NCBI GenBank assembly: GCA_049999805.1
Contig: JBNGIO010006161.1
Location: forward strand, 104,528-168,527
DNA length: 64,000 bases
From: Folioceros fuciformis
Lineage: Eukaryota; Anthocerotophyta; Anthocerotopsida; Anthocerotales
Direction of reading: 5' to 3'
Positions 22,465 through 35,787 of the stretch are shown here, in pieces. The number at the start of each line of letters is the position of its first letter. Positions within the stretch are counted from its first letter, which is position 1. The notes under the pieces are model-generated. The model was not told the DNA's origin. It made no database searches and saw nothing but the letters and a program-made list of their open reading frames with translations. A program made the translations under genes and the position numbers.

Positions 22465-25400
22465 TCATGAGGCCCTTCCACCCCTGTGACCCTTGCTTCT
22501 CTTCTTCAATGGCTTGTCGCCACCCGTTCCACGCCCTGCTTTCCCGTTCGACCCGCCTCCCTTCCCGAAACCGGATTCACCCGCTTTTCTATCAGCCCGT
22601 TTTCTCTTACCATCGTTCTTGCCGTCTCTCCGGTTCTCAGCAGGTCCTGTGATGACGTGCTTATTTCGACCGTTCTGGTTGAAAGCAGGCCTTGGGCTTT
22701 TAGCTGAGCCTTTGTGCTTGAAAGCAGGCCTTGGGCTTTTATCTGAGCCCTTCTGCTTGAAAGCAGGCCTGGGGCTTTTAGCTGAGCCGTTCTGCTTGAA
22801 ACCAGGCCTGGGGCTTTTAGCTGAGCCGTTCTGCTTGAAGCCAGGCCTCGAGCTCTTTTGACGCTTAGCTTGGGACTTGATTTTCGTCCGTTGCCTGTCC
22901 TCGTCTTCTTCACTTGCGGCCTGATCTTGTGTGTCTGAGTCACTTCCTCCCATCTCATCCTCAGAGGACAGGAGAAGATCCTCAACGATATCATCCTCGT
23001 CCTGTGCTGGAGAAGAGCTTGGTTTACTCGACATGGCTACCTCCCCGCTGCATGAATGCCGTGCGACATCAACATGATGAGAATACTGTACAATTAGACA
23101 CGAGCAACAGACAGGAGACCGTGCACGGGACACGGAGACCGTGCACGGGACACAGAGACCGACTTACTCGCTGCTTTTCTTCTGTGGAAGCCAGTCTTTA
23201 CTGAAGACTTCCTCCCCCACGTCAAGCGCTTCGTCGTCCCCGTCTTCCGCATCCTCAGTTGCAGGTGCTGTATCTCCAACAACCATGCTGCAAAATGGAC
23301 CACATTAGTACCGTTTCAAACAGGAACCACAATTAAGTGGAAACCAACCGAAGAAATACCTGGATGTCTGGAGGTTCTTTTCTCTATCTGCTGCTCGTTG
23401 CCGGAGCTGGGCAGCATACTGTAATAGAGGACTTGCGCCTGATTTCTTCTCATCCTGTTCATGGTAGTGCAACAGTGAGATATGTACGAAGGTGGCTAGC
23501 CTACGAGAAGCCGAAATAGGGTCCACAAACCTGAAGAAATGCAGTCACACCAGGAATGTCCTTTGGGGATATTGTGACTTTTTCTCTCTGTCTTTTGACA
23601 AACTCAACGTTGCGGTCTATCTGGAAAATGCCAACCAAACCATGAGACTTGCATAAGATCACCAACATGCCCAATGTCCACCCTCTGAGCCAGAGATTAC
23701 CTGTTCAATCAGCTGTTTGATATGACGACGGAACCGATCTACACTTGTCCCTTTCAGGAATTTTTTCAGGTGAATTACGGGAACCACAGCGAGTTCAGGG
23801 AATGCAATTGCACAGCTCCACTGAGCAAGATGCTCCACAAGCTGGTCGACAACACGGAATACACATTCCTCATGGAAACCACGAGTTTTCAACATAGGCT
23901 TCGGTACCTGCAAAAAACGTTGCAGCAAAGTCAGTGCATGAGCGAATAACAATACATCCCTCCTTAGATCAACACCCATTGCAAGCAGAATCATCAACTG
24001 GCACAGCAAAGTATTCGGGATCAGAGATCAGTGCAATATGACATGAGATCAAACCTTCAGAGCCAGGGAGAAATCAAAAGCATTTCCTGCCCCACCAGTT
24101 GGCGGCACGTACAGCTCCTTAAATTGCAAGATGTCCATGAGCAGTGTAGAGACTGGAATGTAAGAGCCAGTAGAAGCTGCAAGTCTGTTCAGAAGCTTGA
24201 CACACTGAAGCCTCAATGGGAAGTACCGAACAGTTGGTACAAGGCGAGCAACTCCAGTTATAATCTGGGCTACAGGGTATACAAGAGGGCGGAGGTCCTC
24301 CTTGTCGGAGTATGTGCACAGAATGTTGACCCACACTTCAAGGCAGTTCATGTATTGCCAGCGATAAACAGACTTGAAAGAATCCTGCAGAAGCTATCAC
24401 ATCTTAGCCTTTGGTTTCGGAAAGCATCTGCTTTAGAAACACTTACACCACTTACAGAACGTACCTTGGTCTTCATGGTAAAGGCCTTTCTCAAAAGTAT
24501 AGCCAACTGCCTAATGAACACGAAAGCATGCTGGTAGGAGGCAGCCAAGTCTAGTCCATACAACTCTACGACACAATTAGCCATGAAGCGAATCTGAGGA
24601 AGCCTGGTGGAATTCACAAATCTGGAGTTGGCCGCATACTCCTTGTAAATGCCTTTCAGACATGCATCTAGATAATCAGTCCCAAGCTGCATAGCCATTT
24701 CTCTAATAAAAAGCAGTGAGATCACTGGCAATGCTCCTTCACTGGTGCCCCAAAAGTGTAGAGCCGCCTGAAAATCCCAAGCCAGCCAGAGATTTTAGGA
24801 TTATGGACTGACGTGGCTACAAAGTACTTGCTTCAGCATGCTAGCAACAAGTAGATCAAACACGTCCTGGTCTGCCGTTTGCAATAGCAAGCCACTTAGT
24901 GGACCCGACTTTGGAGCAAACAAACAATTACCTTCAGATAGAGACGTGCAAGCTTTGGGAAAGCTGCCAAGAAAGGCACTGAGACTTTGATTCGCCTCAA
25001 AGTGAAACCTATCATTTGATTATCAGACATTTGCTTCAATATGTGGTGAGCATTTCCAAGATAGGATTTCAGAAGGGGTTCAACTTTCTTCCACTTCGAA
25101 TTCTTTTGATAATCAAGCGCCGCCATGTGCCTCCCGCTCTTTTTCTCAGTCACATCTTCATAACCCAGCGTCTTTTTGAAGACACCATCCATCTCAGAGA
25201 GGACAAATAGCATGATCTTATTGAAAACATGACTGCTTGCAACATTGAACGTGGAGGCAAGGTCCTCATCCTCTCCATCACCGTAGTGACAAGCACTACG
25301 GAAGGCGCGGAGCATGTTACGAACAGCTCCCATGTGCTGCTTCTCTTTTATTGCCTTGCTCCAAGCATCGACAAGTGCAGTGGACAGCACAACTTGTTCA

Positions 25401-26579
25401 TCAGCCTGCTTCTCAACAGCTTTTCCTCCTGCATCCGCAGCTACTTGATCCTCATCCTCAGCTACTTGATCGTCATCCTCTCCACTCATACCCTGAACAA
25501 GAAAGCACATGCACACGATTACAAGGCTGGGAAGGGTTACAACAACCTCTTCCAAGGGTGCGTAGACAGCTAGCTTGCCTCCGCTTCGTCGTCTTCAAAC
25601 TCAAGCAGTTCATTGTCATGCTCCTGCAGAAATTTGTAGAATTCCGGGTCCTGAAAGCAACGAGTATTTTAGCATGTTATAACCTCCAAGACAATTTAGC
25701 ACGACAACGGGGCCACCTCCTGAAAAACGTCACCTTTTGCTTCAGCTTCTCCAGATCCTTCTTGTGTTTGTTGGCTTCTGACCTCAACTTTTTGTTCTGT
25801 GCACCCAGATTCCCTTCTTCCTCCTCATCTGTTAAGATTATGCACATATCACTAGTTTATGGTCTGGGTGAGGAGAAAAGAGAGGCCAATGAGACGCAAC
25901 CCATGAGACGCACATGGCCTTGACGAATATGACAGGGAACAGCAGCAAGCCAACCTTCAGAGCTCTCCTCCTCAGCAGAATTAGGTGTGATATCGACAAA
26001 ATCATCATTATCGCCCTGCGATAGAGAAAAGGATAAAAACCACATGTCACCCCAAGTGACTCCTCACCAGTCCGAAAACAGAGCTTCATCCTACCCACCA
26101 TACCTTTTCTGGAGGAAGGTCCACATCGTTAACATCCTCTTCATTCAGTTCTGCCTCATCATCACTTGACGTCTCAATAAAGTCTCCCCGCAATAGCTCA
26201 TCGACGTCCAAATCCTCCACTTTCCTGTGACGAGGTAACAAACACATCGCATCAGACAACGGAGATTGTTGCTCATGACGTTCTTTCGGATAGCCAAGGT
26301 AGGTTCATACTTTGCTTTGACGTCGCCTGCACCTTCTGCAATCGATTCGGATGACCGTTCCAGCCTTTTCCCTTCTGCTCACAAGGCACCACCCCCAGAC
26401 CTGAGCGGGGGCAAAAACAGCTAAACTTGTCATACCAGTACTCGCAACAACACTAACCTGCAGCAACCTGTTTCCGTCGCAGGGCATTTTTCATAGGCTT
26501 CAGCTTGCGCCGAACAGCCAGAGCAGATCCCAGCTGCTTCTTGATGAATTTCCTGGTGCTTTTAGCGGGCTTCCCCATT
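22465..26579 (-). CDS. NOC2: Nucleolar complex protein 2 (NOC2 / REBELOTE family)
   Basis: Ribosome-biogenesis factor that in yeast pairs with Noc1 and Noc3 during 60S assembly and export; nucleolar and nuclear. Multi-exon. The start at 26579 reads MGKPAKSTRKFIKKQ, a short basic first exon ending ...RRKQVAA. Acidic exons follow (about 26200-25450). The Noc2 domain appears in order: VFNKIMLFVLSEMDGVFKK (about 25200), KWKKVEPLLKSYLGNAHHIL, FTLRRIKVSVPFLAAFP, KGIYKEYAANSRFVN (about 24650), FMANCVVELYGLD, WVNILCTYSDKEDLRPLVYP (about 24320), YFPLRLQCVKLLNRL, and VVPVIHLKKFLKGT (about 23770). The tail holds FSKDWLPQKK, an acidic stretch, a 39-bp coding repeat and a Lys/Arg-rich end GHRGGRAS. NOC2 versus its paralogue REBELOTE is not resolved. 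Confidence 0.92.
22678..22857 (-). repeat. 39-bp coding tandem repeat in the NOC2 tail
   Basis: Five 39-bp units, with clear starts at 22717, 22756, 22795 and 22834. Each encodes a basic 13-mer like SPRPGFKQNGSAK in NOC2. The unit keeps the frame and resembles a phosphorylatable SPR nucleolar tail. Confidence 0.9.
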
Positions 26580-28336
26580 GTGGCAGCACCGCTCTTCACT
26601 GCTGGTGCACAAGCTTGAGACGAAAATCGTACCGAACAATTTTAGGTCTCCGAGCTCACGGTCCCCACAGGAGATGTGAGCAGGAACGCAAGAACATTAC
26701 ATAATTGCGCACCAGGCGTGAAGTTCAGGAGATTTCGTTCGACCTCTTGACGCTCGTTGGACCCCTTTGAGATGGAAGGACGACTGCCCTACCCTCCCTG
26801 TGACCTGCCGTCACAAGAATGCACTACCAGTGAAGCTCGGAATATATGTACGTAACGAAACCCCTATAATAAATTGGGCAACTGGCCGTGTAAGAAGGCA
26901 CTTGTTCAGAATAAGGACTTCGCCGTCCGGTCGATGATCGGGGAGAAGAGGGAAGGCAGGGTGCTGCATACCTTGAAGAAAGGAGGAATTGCTGAACGAA
27001 GTTCATCCAAGAGTTCTGTGGACGTGGAGCAGCAGGTCGGGTTTCAAGTGACACTTTTCCAAGGTCCGGATTTCTATCTTGATAGCAAGCTGTGTCTCTC
27101 CACCTCAATGTACAAGGGGTGTGATCCGGCCAGGTGCAACATGGGGTGATATTTCTTTCTGCACCTGAGCGGCATCGAAATCGGCACTGAGCAAATGTTC
27201 CCGTTCGAAGATGTTGTGATCCGTTTAGAGAATTGAGTGTTGTCGCATCAGCCTTGGAAGGGATTGTTAGGATTATAACCAAGTCTAGATGTGAATCAAT
27301 CAGAGTGACGCAGGGGAAGTAAGTATGGCTGGCCCTCCATTGATTGTGAGAGCTTGATCACCTCTTTTTTCTTTCTTTCTTGGCTCCAATCCTAGCAGCG
27401 TAGTTCATGATTGGGGTGGACGGGTGGAGAGATTTTTGACAACAATCGTCATTTCTTCCAGAGTGCCCTTGCTTGAGTTCCAGAAAGCTCAAAATGGCCT
27501 GCATTTCTGTATTTATGCACCACTGTTCAGCAGGACAGGAAGGAATCCCTGCACACCAGGGCATCACTGTGTAGGGCTGCATGAAGCCCGGTGTGCCGTG
27601 AATAGTGAGATCCACCTGTTGTTGAGTTCCAAGTCTCAGATCTCTGAGCAACCACCCTGAATTGGAGGATTGGCGGCAAGTGTCTGTTTACATAGCTACA
27701 TGAACCAGGTAGGTATGCACTGTTAAAAGAAAAATTAAAAAAGAAAAGAAAAAAGACGTAGACACATATCATTGGACGCTGCTGGAATGTGACCCAACAG
27801 ACCCCTGCCTGAAAGGGACGAGAAAAGGTGAGAGGAGCGTGAGGAAAATGGGGGACGTCGCTCTACGTCCAACCACAGCAAAACGCAAAAAGGGAAAGGG
27901 CCCTGTTCACACATGCACAAAGCCCGAGATAGGCATGTGACTTGTATTTGGACAGGTGCGTGTCGTCGACATAAAAACATGCCAGCAATTTGCCACATAG
28001 TAGCAAATGAGGAGGAAGGGGGTGTTCCACCTGAAGGTCCGAAGTCGTAGGCCTCCGAAAGGTCGTGCGAGAGGTGGCCTTCACGATGCACGAACTGGGA
28101 GGCAGGCCAGGGCCAGGCCAGGCCAGGCAGCGTCGGGTGTGTGTCCCTCTCGGACCCCGAGCAAAGCGTCCAAATATGAAACCGGCGCGCGCCATAGCCG
28201 CCGATCCGGCTCCATCTCCAGCTTCAGCTCCAACTGTTGGCTTGTCTTGCTCCCGGCGCTGTGGTTGTTGTTGTTGCTGCCGCTGCCATGATGTGACAAG
28301 GCCTGCGTAGGGGCCGAGAGCTCGCGGTAGGCGGAG
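26580..28336. other. Divergent intergenic region NOC2 / ROCO
   Basis: About 1.75 kb between the NOC2 start (minus) and the ROCO start (plus). It should contain both promoters and perhaps a long ROCO leader. Small open frames at 26874-27149 (plus) and 26824-27282 (minus) overlap each other and match nothing I know. A GGCCA-rich run lies at about 28100-28130. Confidence 0.5.
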
Positions 28337-31300
28337 ATGGCCGAGAGCGGAGGATGGGACGACGACGAGGAGGCCCCGCCGGCGCTGCGGCAGGTGATGC
28401 AGGAGCTGGCGGTGGCGTCCCCGGCGGTGCCGATGCGCATTCTGCCTGACCTCACGGAGGAGCAGTACGGGGACGCCTTCAATCACCCGGGGCACGGTAA
28501 GGGCCCGGCATGGCTGCGACTCCGCCTGCGCGTGCTGGAGCTGGTCGGGGCCTGCTCAACCCTAATGTCGCTCGACCTGTCGCTGTGCGACTTGACGCGG
28601 GAGGCGGAAGTGGAGACGCTCTGCCAAGGCCTGCGCTCCAACCCCGTGCTGGTGGACCTGCGCCTCAGCTACAACTCGGGCTTCGGATCCGAGAACGCTT
28701 GCCGCCATCTCGCGCGCGTCCTGCTCTCCAGCTGCAGCCTCCAGGTTCTGCTGCTGAATGGGGTAGGGTTAACCGCGGCTGGTTTGGCGCACATCGCCGA
28801 CGCCATGCTCTCCAACGAGCACTCCAGCCTCCACTACCTCGATGTGTCGGGAAACCGGAAGCTGGGAGACGGCGGGGCCAAGAGCCTGGCGCAGGTGCTC
28901 AGCGCGCAGTTCACCGGCCTCCGCACGCTCATGATGTACGACATCGGAATGGAGCAGGCCGGTGCGCAGCAGCTCGCCAGGGGATTGGTGAACAACACTA
29001 CCCTCAAGGAGCTCTTCGTCGGAGACGAAGGATCGGGCTCTTCTTGTAACGGCATGGCTCCCGGAGCGCTCACCACGCTCCTCCGGGCGCTGGCTAACCC
29101 TGGGCCTCTCGGGGACGACATCAATGTTTCTCCTAAAGCTAATCTTGTTACAGGCCCGTCCCACTTGGACATGCTGCACCAGAACACCTCCATCACCACC
29201 TTGGACCTGGTGCTGGCGGACGAGAAGGGTTTGGGTGCCACGGCAGCCAGGATGCTGCGCACCAACAGCTCGCTGCGATCGCTCTCGCTGCGCCATAGTC
29301 GCTTCTCCAGGATGGAGTGGCGGAACCTCTTCAGATCGCTGCACAGGAACACCACGCTCGAGTACCTCGATCTGCACAATTGCAAGGGCCTCGATAACTC
29401 GCTCTTCACCGAGCTCATGGAGCTGCTCGAGGTGAACTCGTCGCTCAAGACCATTAATTTGGAGTGCACCCCGTGGAACAACAAGGCCAAGTGGATCATC
29501 GAGCTCCTTCAGGAGCATACCCTCATGGACATGCTGCATGTGGAGGCTTCCAGGGACGACGTCGTCGGCGATGATGCAGCCAGTTGCAAGACAGACGGCA
29601 AGGAGGCTGCGGAGAAGGAGGCTCTCAGGCGGAATGCGAACCAGGCCGCATACCTGGCTGTGCTCAGGGAGAAGCTGCGGTTCGTGGCGCCCAAGGCAGG
29701 CCGCCTCTTCATCTGCGGCTCGGGCATGGCAGGTCTGTATTTACCCAATCCAATTGCACACTTTCTTATCCACATTCATGCCATGCATTCCAGGCATTCT
29801 CATCGTCTGATCCATAATCTTGTTGCTGCAGGGAAAAGTACGTTACGGAAATCCATGGTGAAATGCAGCCTGGCTTCATCTTCCTGGCTGCACAGAGTTA
29901 TGTTTAGAGGGAAGTCCCTGGTGCACACCAAGCAGTCCACCTGCTTCCCACCCTGGATTAGCCGGACCAAGAGCAAGGGATATCCATCCGAGGTGGAGCT
30001 GCTCAGGGACGACGCAGAGATGCAGATTCTGGTGTGGGACATGCCAGGGCAGGCGGAGGTCCACACTCTCCACGACTACCTCTTCCCCGACATCAACCAG
30101 CCGTGCGTCTTCGTCTTCGTCTTCAGCCTGTTCGACCATCAGACCGGGACGGTGAAGATGGAGGCGGAGACCGATCTGGAGAGGGAACTGCAGGACTGGC
30201 TGCGCGTCATCGCCTCTAGCAGGAGCGCCAGCCACATTCCCCCACAGGTGTGCGTGGTGCTGAGCCATCTGGACAGGGTGTCCGGGTGGACGCAGGAGAG
30301 GATAGTGGATTGGGCCAGCGAGACGGTGGACACCATGAGGGACAAGTTCCAGGGAGTGCTTGATCTCTCGCCGACCATACACGCCGTGAATTCCTTGTCG
30401 GGGAAGAGTGTCCGTCCGCTCATGGAGCATGTCTTCGCCTGCTTCCGCGACCTGCTCTCGCACGAGCTTCCGCTCCTGCCCGAGGCGTGCACTCAAATGA
30501 GCCTGCTTCTCGCGGAATGGGCGTCCGCGCACAGCACGCACCCCATCCTGAGGGAGGATGAATTCTACTCCCTCTGCGCCAGCAAGGTGGAGGCCCTCAA
30601 ACCTTTGGTGCACGGCCACCACCCGGGGGAAGACGTCTCAGAAGACGTTCGGGAGGGCAGGGAAGCGGTTGTGGCCTACCTCCACGACGTCGGCAGCATA
30701 ATCCATATCCCTGACCTCAAATTCATGATCGCCAATCCCAACTGGCTGGCGCATGTGTTCCTCGGCCGCCTCATCCGGCTGAGAGACCAGTTTCAAGGAC
30801 TCGTCGACAAGAGATTCGACGGCTTCGTCTACAAGCAGGACCTCGAACTGGTCCTGGAGGAGTTCCTTAAAAGCAGCAAGTACTCCGGGTTCACCACGCA
30901 GGATCTCATAACCCTGATGCTCAAGCTGGAACTGTGCTACGAGGAGCCTGATCCCACAAACACTGATCAGGACAGCAGCCGCTTCTTCGTTCCCAGCGCC
31001 TTGGAGGATCATAATGACAAGGCCTTGTCGGGCTTGAGGCAGCTTACATGGCCCCTTGCGCACCGAGACAACATTACCTGCATCTACATCGGCCGCCGTC
31101 TGCAGTGCGCAGACAGGCACCGAACTGTCCTCACCGCCGGTTTCTTTCCAAGATTTCAGGTGCGCTGCAAAACCTTTCAATGTTCGCTCGTCTCTGAATT
31201 TGCCCCGCTGCGTTGAATGCTGGAAGATGGGATGCCGTTCTGTTTGATAGTTGGCAGGTTATGTTCGCTGCAGGTTCCTGATATCGTTCCTTCGTGTCCT

Positions 31301-33101
31301 GATCTTGCTAGACTTTCCATCAATTGCAGTTGCTGCTGATATCTGATTTCTTGCATCGCAATTCCTTCCTGCAGTTGCATATCTGTTTTCCAGCATACTT
31401 TGCACTTGATCCTGCTGTGTTGTGCCGCTTTTGTTGATTGACGCTTCCACGAGTCAGCATGATTTGCAGTTGTTCTCATATGGTTTCCTTAGTCAGCTTT
31501 CTTGATTGTCAGTTCCTCAATCCTTGAAGCGTCCGCTGCAAGTCCTGGTTGACTGAGGATACGATTCCCCAGCTGACCAAGCCGTTCTTCCTGCCTCGTC
31601 TTTCATTCAGGTGATTTTGCGCAATCGCCTCGTCTCGAAGCTTGGAATTTTCCCGGAGCAGTATAAGAACAAGCGCAACCTCATCTCCATGCTCGTGGAC
31701 GGCATCGAAATCCTGGTGGAGTGCAAAGGAGAGGTTGGGGAGTATGTGGACGTGCTGGTGCGATCGAGCAAGTCCCCGATCCAAACCATGGACTTCGTGA
31801 GGGAGCACGTGGTGCGGGAGCTGCACGCATTCTGCCCGAGGGCCTGCCCGGGTGTCGAGCTGGTGGAAGGGATACTGCGTCCCGAGTGTGTGAAGAACCT
31901 CACTCTTTGCGCGCACAGGGAGCAGCAGGCCGTGCTGGTAGAGAGCCTCAAGGCGGAGCTCATGCACCAGCTTATGGACGAGGACATCTTGTACAGGGAC
32001 CACGAGGAGATCTTCTCCCTGGCAGCGTCCCTGGAGCACGAGCATTCCTTCCCGGAGGAGCCGCAGGCGAACCTTCCGGAGGGGAGCCACCGCGCGGTGG
32101 ATCTGCTGGGAGCCAGGGATTTAATGAAGGCCATCGACAGGAAGCTCCAGATTCTGTCGCAGCAGCGACTGCACATCGAGGAGGCTGCCGATGAGGTTAT
32201 GCTCCGCAGCATACAGAACAATCTGGATCCCAAGCTGCTAAGCCGAATCAGCCTGAGCGAGCGGCAGCTCCGGCTGCTGCGTCGGGTGGAAAGCAGCAGC
32301 AGGGGCCAGTATTCTCGCAGGAGCATGGACGCGGGAGTGCAACGTCACTCCTTCGGGGATCTGGAGGTCATGGTGGAGAATTTCCTCAGGGTTACGAAGC
32401 AGCTGGACCAAGCCACGGCCGCCATGGACGAGCAGAAGGTTTTGATGAAAGCCATCCTGCCAGAGGTGAAGGGGATCCAGTCCCTGCAGGAAGACATGCT
32501 TCGCACATTGATGCACAGGATGGACGATGTCATGGGATTCTCAGCGCAGTTCCACCAGCGGAAGATGCCCCGCCTGCCCTTCTTTACCGACAGCGATGTC
32601 GGCATGCTACAGCGCTTCTCCGCCGTGATGCGGGTGGGAAAATCCGTCCGCTTGCACTTCATGTGCGAGGAGCGCAGTGGAAAGCACTATGTGGAGAAGC
32701 AGGAGGGGTGCGAGATGACCTTGGAGGATGGCAAGTGGAGGCGGCTGCGGCCCATCGCCATGGGCGCAGCAAAGCTTCTCTACATCATGCTGCGCGCAGG
32801 GCTGCCCACCGTGCCCCTCCCGCTTCCCGTGCTGGGGGCCTCCAGCAGCATGGCCATGGACACTCTCCTGCACGACATCCGCGCCAACGAGCTCGCCTGC
32901 ATCACGCCCGCCGATTTCAGCGACGCCTGGCTCTGTTTGCAGGATTTTCTGCGCCCCCGCATGGACCTCATCTCCAGCCTCTTCGAACTGTACCACATCC
33001 GCTACACCCGCGGCGAGCCCCGCGAGGTCGCCTGGGTGTGTACTGCCTGCCGCCAGAAAGGCCTCAACAAGGACATCCTCGAAGACTACTGGCCGCACTA
33101 G
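28337..33101 (+). CDS. TRN1: LRR-Roc-COR (ROCO) protein, TORNADO1-like
   Basis: Plant ROCO-family protein; Arabidopsis TRN1 controls leaf and root patterning. Three phase-consistent exons: 28337-29732, 29832-31159, 31611-33101, giving 1404 residues (AtTRN1 about 1380). ATG MAESGGWDDDEEAP. Ribonuclease-inhibitor-type LRRs fill residues about 75-390 (LMSLDLSLCDLT, LHYLDVSGNRKLGDGG, LEYLDLHNCKGLD). Roc domain: P-loop GSGMAGKST, whose codons are split by intron 1; switch II VWDMPGQAEVH with DxxG; VVLSHLDRV in the G4 position (SHLD, not NKxD); AVNSLSGKS. COR domain: YLHDVGSIIHIPDL, then NPNWLAHVFLGRLI, and FFPRFQ joined to VILRNRLVSK. The C-terminal third has coiled-coil-like helices (DEQKVLMKAILPEVKGIQSL) and no kinase domain. 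Confidence 0.9.
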
Positions 33102-35750
33102 GTGTAGTTAATGCAGAGTCAGATAGATTTTTTATGTAAATCGTCACACATTTGAGAGTTTAATGTACATTCGTAACGTTTGATGCAGGCATCTTTCTGG
33201 ACAGTAAATAATGCAAGAAAGAAACAGGATGCGGGTCGCAAGATTGTTGCAGCCAGTCTTGGGAAGATGCTAGCGGTAGAGTGAAAACCGCGACAGGAGG
33301 GATGGACTAATCCATCTTGGCAATGGCAGCGTCCGCCCAGTGGAGCGGAGGGATGGGTGCATACTTTTTTGGCAGCAGGAGTGTCCGCACTGGTTTCGGG
33401 GTGGCCTTCACTGTAGCAGGGGGACACATGGAGGCAGAGCAGTCTCTGTTGTAAACAGAAGCCTGTGATTCTGTTGTTGAGACTCTGACAGTGTTGGATT
33501 TCATGGAGGTTGGAACTGTTTTTGTTCCACTTGCCGTGTCCATCCAGAGGCAGCAGACGGGTCGAGCCGTGGCCAAGCGGTGCGGGATGGAAACATGTGG
33601 TTATCCCTGAAGGCGTCAGGATTTTGGTCCTTGATTTTGTTGTCAAGACTCTGAAACAGTTGGAGTCCTTGGAGGTTAATTATCATCTGTTCATTCCACT
33701 TGTCTTGGAATGGTTGCTTGCATGATGATTGTGGCCGGCCCTTTGGACGAAATTGGTGGCTGTTGCTGCTGCTCAAGGCTACGGGGAATTTCCCAAGCTG
33801 TTTACTGGCTACACCAAGGCGGAATTGGCGTGTGTGGATGAAATGTCAGTGTATGCACTCCACGCTGGAAGCCAAGTTCAGCAGACTACCTCAGGATATG
33901 TCGCCAACATTGTGCACGTCCCCTGTATCACTAAGGGCTGCGCCGGGACTGAGGTAGCGCATCCTCAACCTGTGGCTTGACGGAAACCCTAAGTGGAAGG
34001 GAATGAGGTTCTGTCGCGTGGAGGATGGCTTGAGTAAGCTCTCGTCACCGAGTTCTTAGCAAGTGAGCCCTGCTACTCGTGGAGAGGATCGGAAGCTTGG
34101 AGGATTGCTTGACGCAGGTTTTGTCATCAAGTTTTTCAGAGGCGACATAATTGGTGTTGCGGGAAAGGTTCAGACATGAGCGCGTGGGAGGTTGGAACCT
34201 GATTGAGGGCATTCGTGGAGTGTCTTGTGTAATGGAGAGTTTATTGTGAAAAGCAGCTGGGGAAAACCAACTTCTCCACACATGCAGACACGGAGGAGAC
34301 AGAACCAGGCAGAGGTGAGTTCTCGTGGTCTTCAATTTTCATGGTCTTGAGGAGAAACGGGTTATGGAGTGTGATTTTTCATCTTCAAATTACGGATAAG
34401 TGGTTTGGATCCTGCTCTGGAGGTCTGAAGTATCACGCTATGGAGTCGTGGGCTCCTGGAGGTTGCATCACTAACATTTGCTTGTCGTGGAATTGTATCA
34501 AGGTTGGATGTGGAGTTACGCTTCTTCCAAGTCACCTCACGAAGAGATCAGGTCTATCTTGGTACGACCAGCAAGTAAATTTTTAGAGAAAGCATTCGTT
34601 CTGTATCATCTGTGGTCGGTATCCTGCCGGAAAGCCAGTATGCGGATCCACGAGTTGCAACAAGCAGCAGTTTCCTTGCCAGCCCCAGGCTAAAGCGCAC
34701 GCGGAGCTGGTGGTGGGCCTGCTGCAAGCACAGGAGGAAGCTGCTCTGCCTCGCCAAGTATTTGCCGCGTCAGCAGTCTTCGTCATCAAGACACCATTTG
34801 CTTCAGGAGGAGAGAACGAAGACCAGCCAGCAAACAAGAAAAACGGCTACCCAAACCTCGTGGTGTGACTGGCGATGAGGTGGTACGAGGAGTCTTGAGA
34901 CGCGGATGCCATGAACGGGCAAACCCCAACGTCCTGAGACGTCTCTGTCGTGGTCAAAATATACGGCGTGCTGGACCTTTCGATCAGGGGTCGGCTGAAA
35001 GAACCAGGCGGAGCTGCTGGTGTGTCAAGACCGAACATCGCTACGGAAGGCTGCTTCTCAAGATTTCGCACTCAGTCTTGACTCCTAGTCTGTACTGTGC
35101 TCATCATGCTCTGACGGAAGAAGAAGAGATGGGACTGGACCGCTGCCCCATATTGCTCTTGATCACTTAGGTGTTTGACATTGCCGGAAGCTTCCGGCCT
35201 TGGGTGGTATGCTGGTACGGTATTACTGCCACTGCCACTACCACCGGCACTGGAGTGTGTGCGGGCCATTCTTGTGTGGGACCGGTGGGCAGTGGCGTAC
35301 ACAACGATACAACAATATCCCAGAGCATTTCAGTGCCCACAGCCAATTGGGATGCAACCCAGAAGCAATCGCTGGGCCAGGCTAGTGCGATGATGTTCTT
35401 AAGAGCGTGCTTCGCGTGAGTGAAGCAACGCGCGTCATCACACTTGACGCTTGACCTGGAGGATAAACAAGAGCTGGAAACTAGGAGAAGGGGCGAGGCT
35501 TTCGGGCCAGATGAAACGTTGCGTATAGTAAGTACAGTAGCCTGTTATCTGTGAGCTGCTGTTCCGTGCTGCGCAGTTACCAGCTGGCTCCTTTCCTTTC
35601 CATTCCCGACGCAGGTCTGTGGCTAAAAGTGGCGGCCTTCTTTATTTTATCTGGCTTATCCCGGACTGAGGAGCTGCTATTCTTTCCTTCCTGGATCGCC
35701 CCTGCGAAGCTCGTCTGTGTCCTGAGCCAGAGCTAAAGCCGGAGCCGGAG

Positions 35751-35787
<37 letters not shown>

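Noticed and set aside
29099-29152. Possible intron in ROCO exon 1 ending GTTACAG
   Set aside because: The only nearby GT would give an intron of about 27 bp, too short; the frame is open without it.
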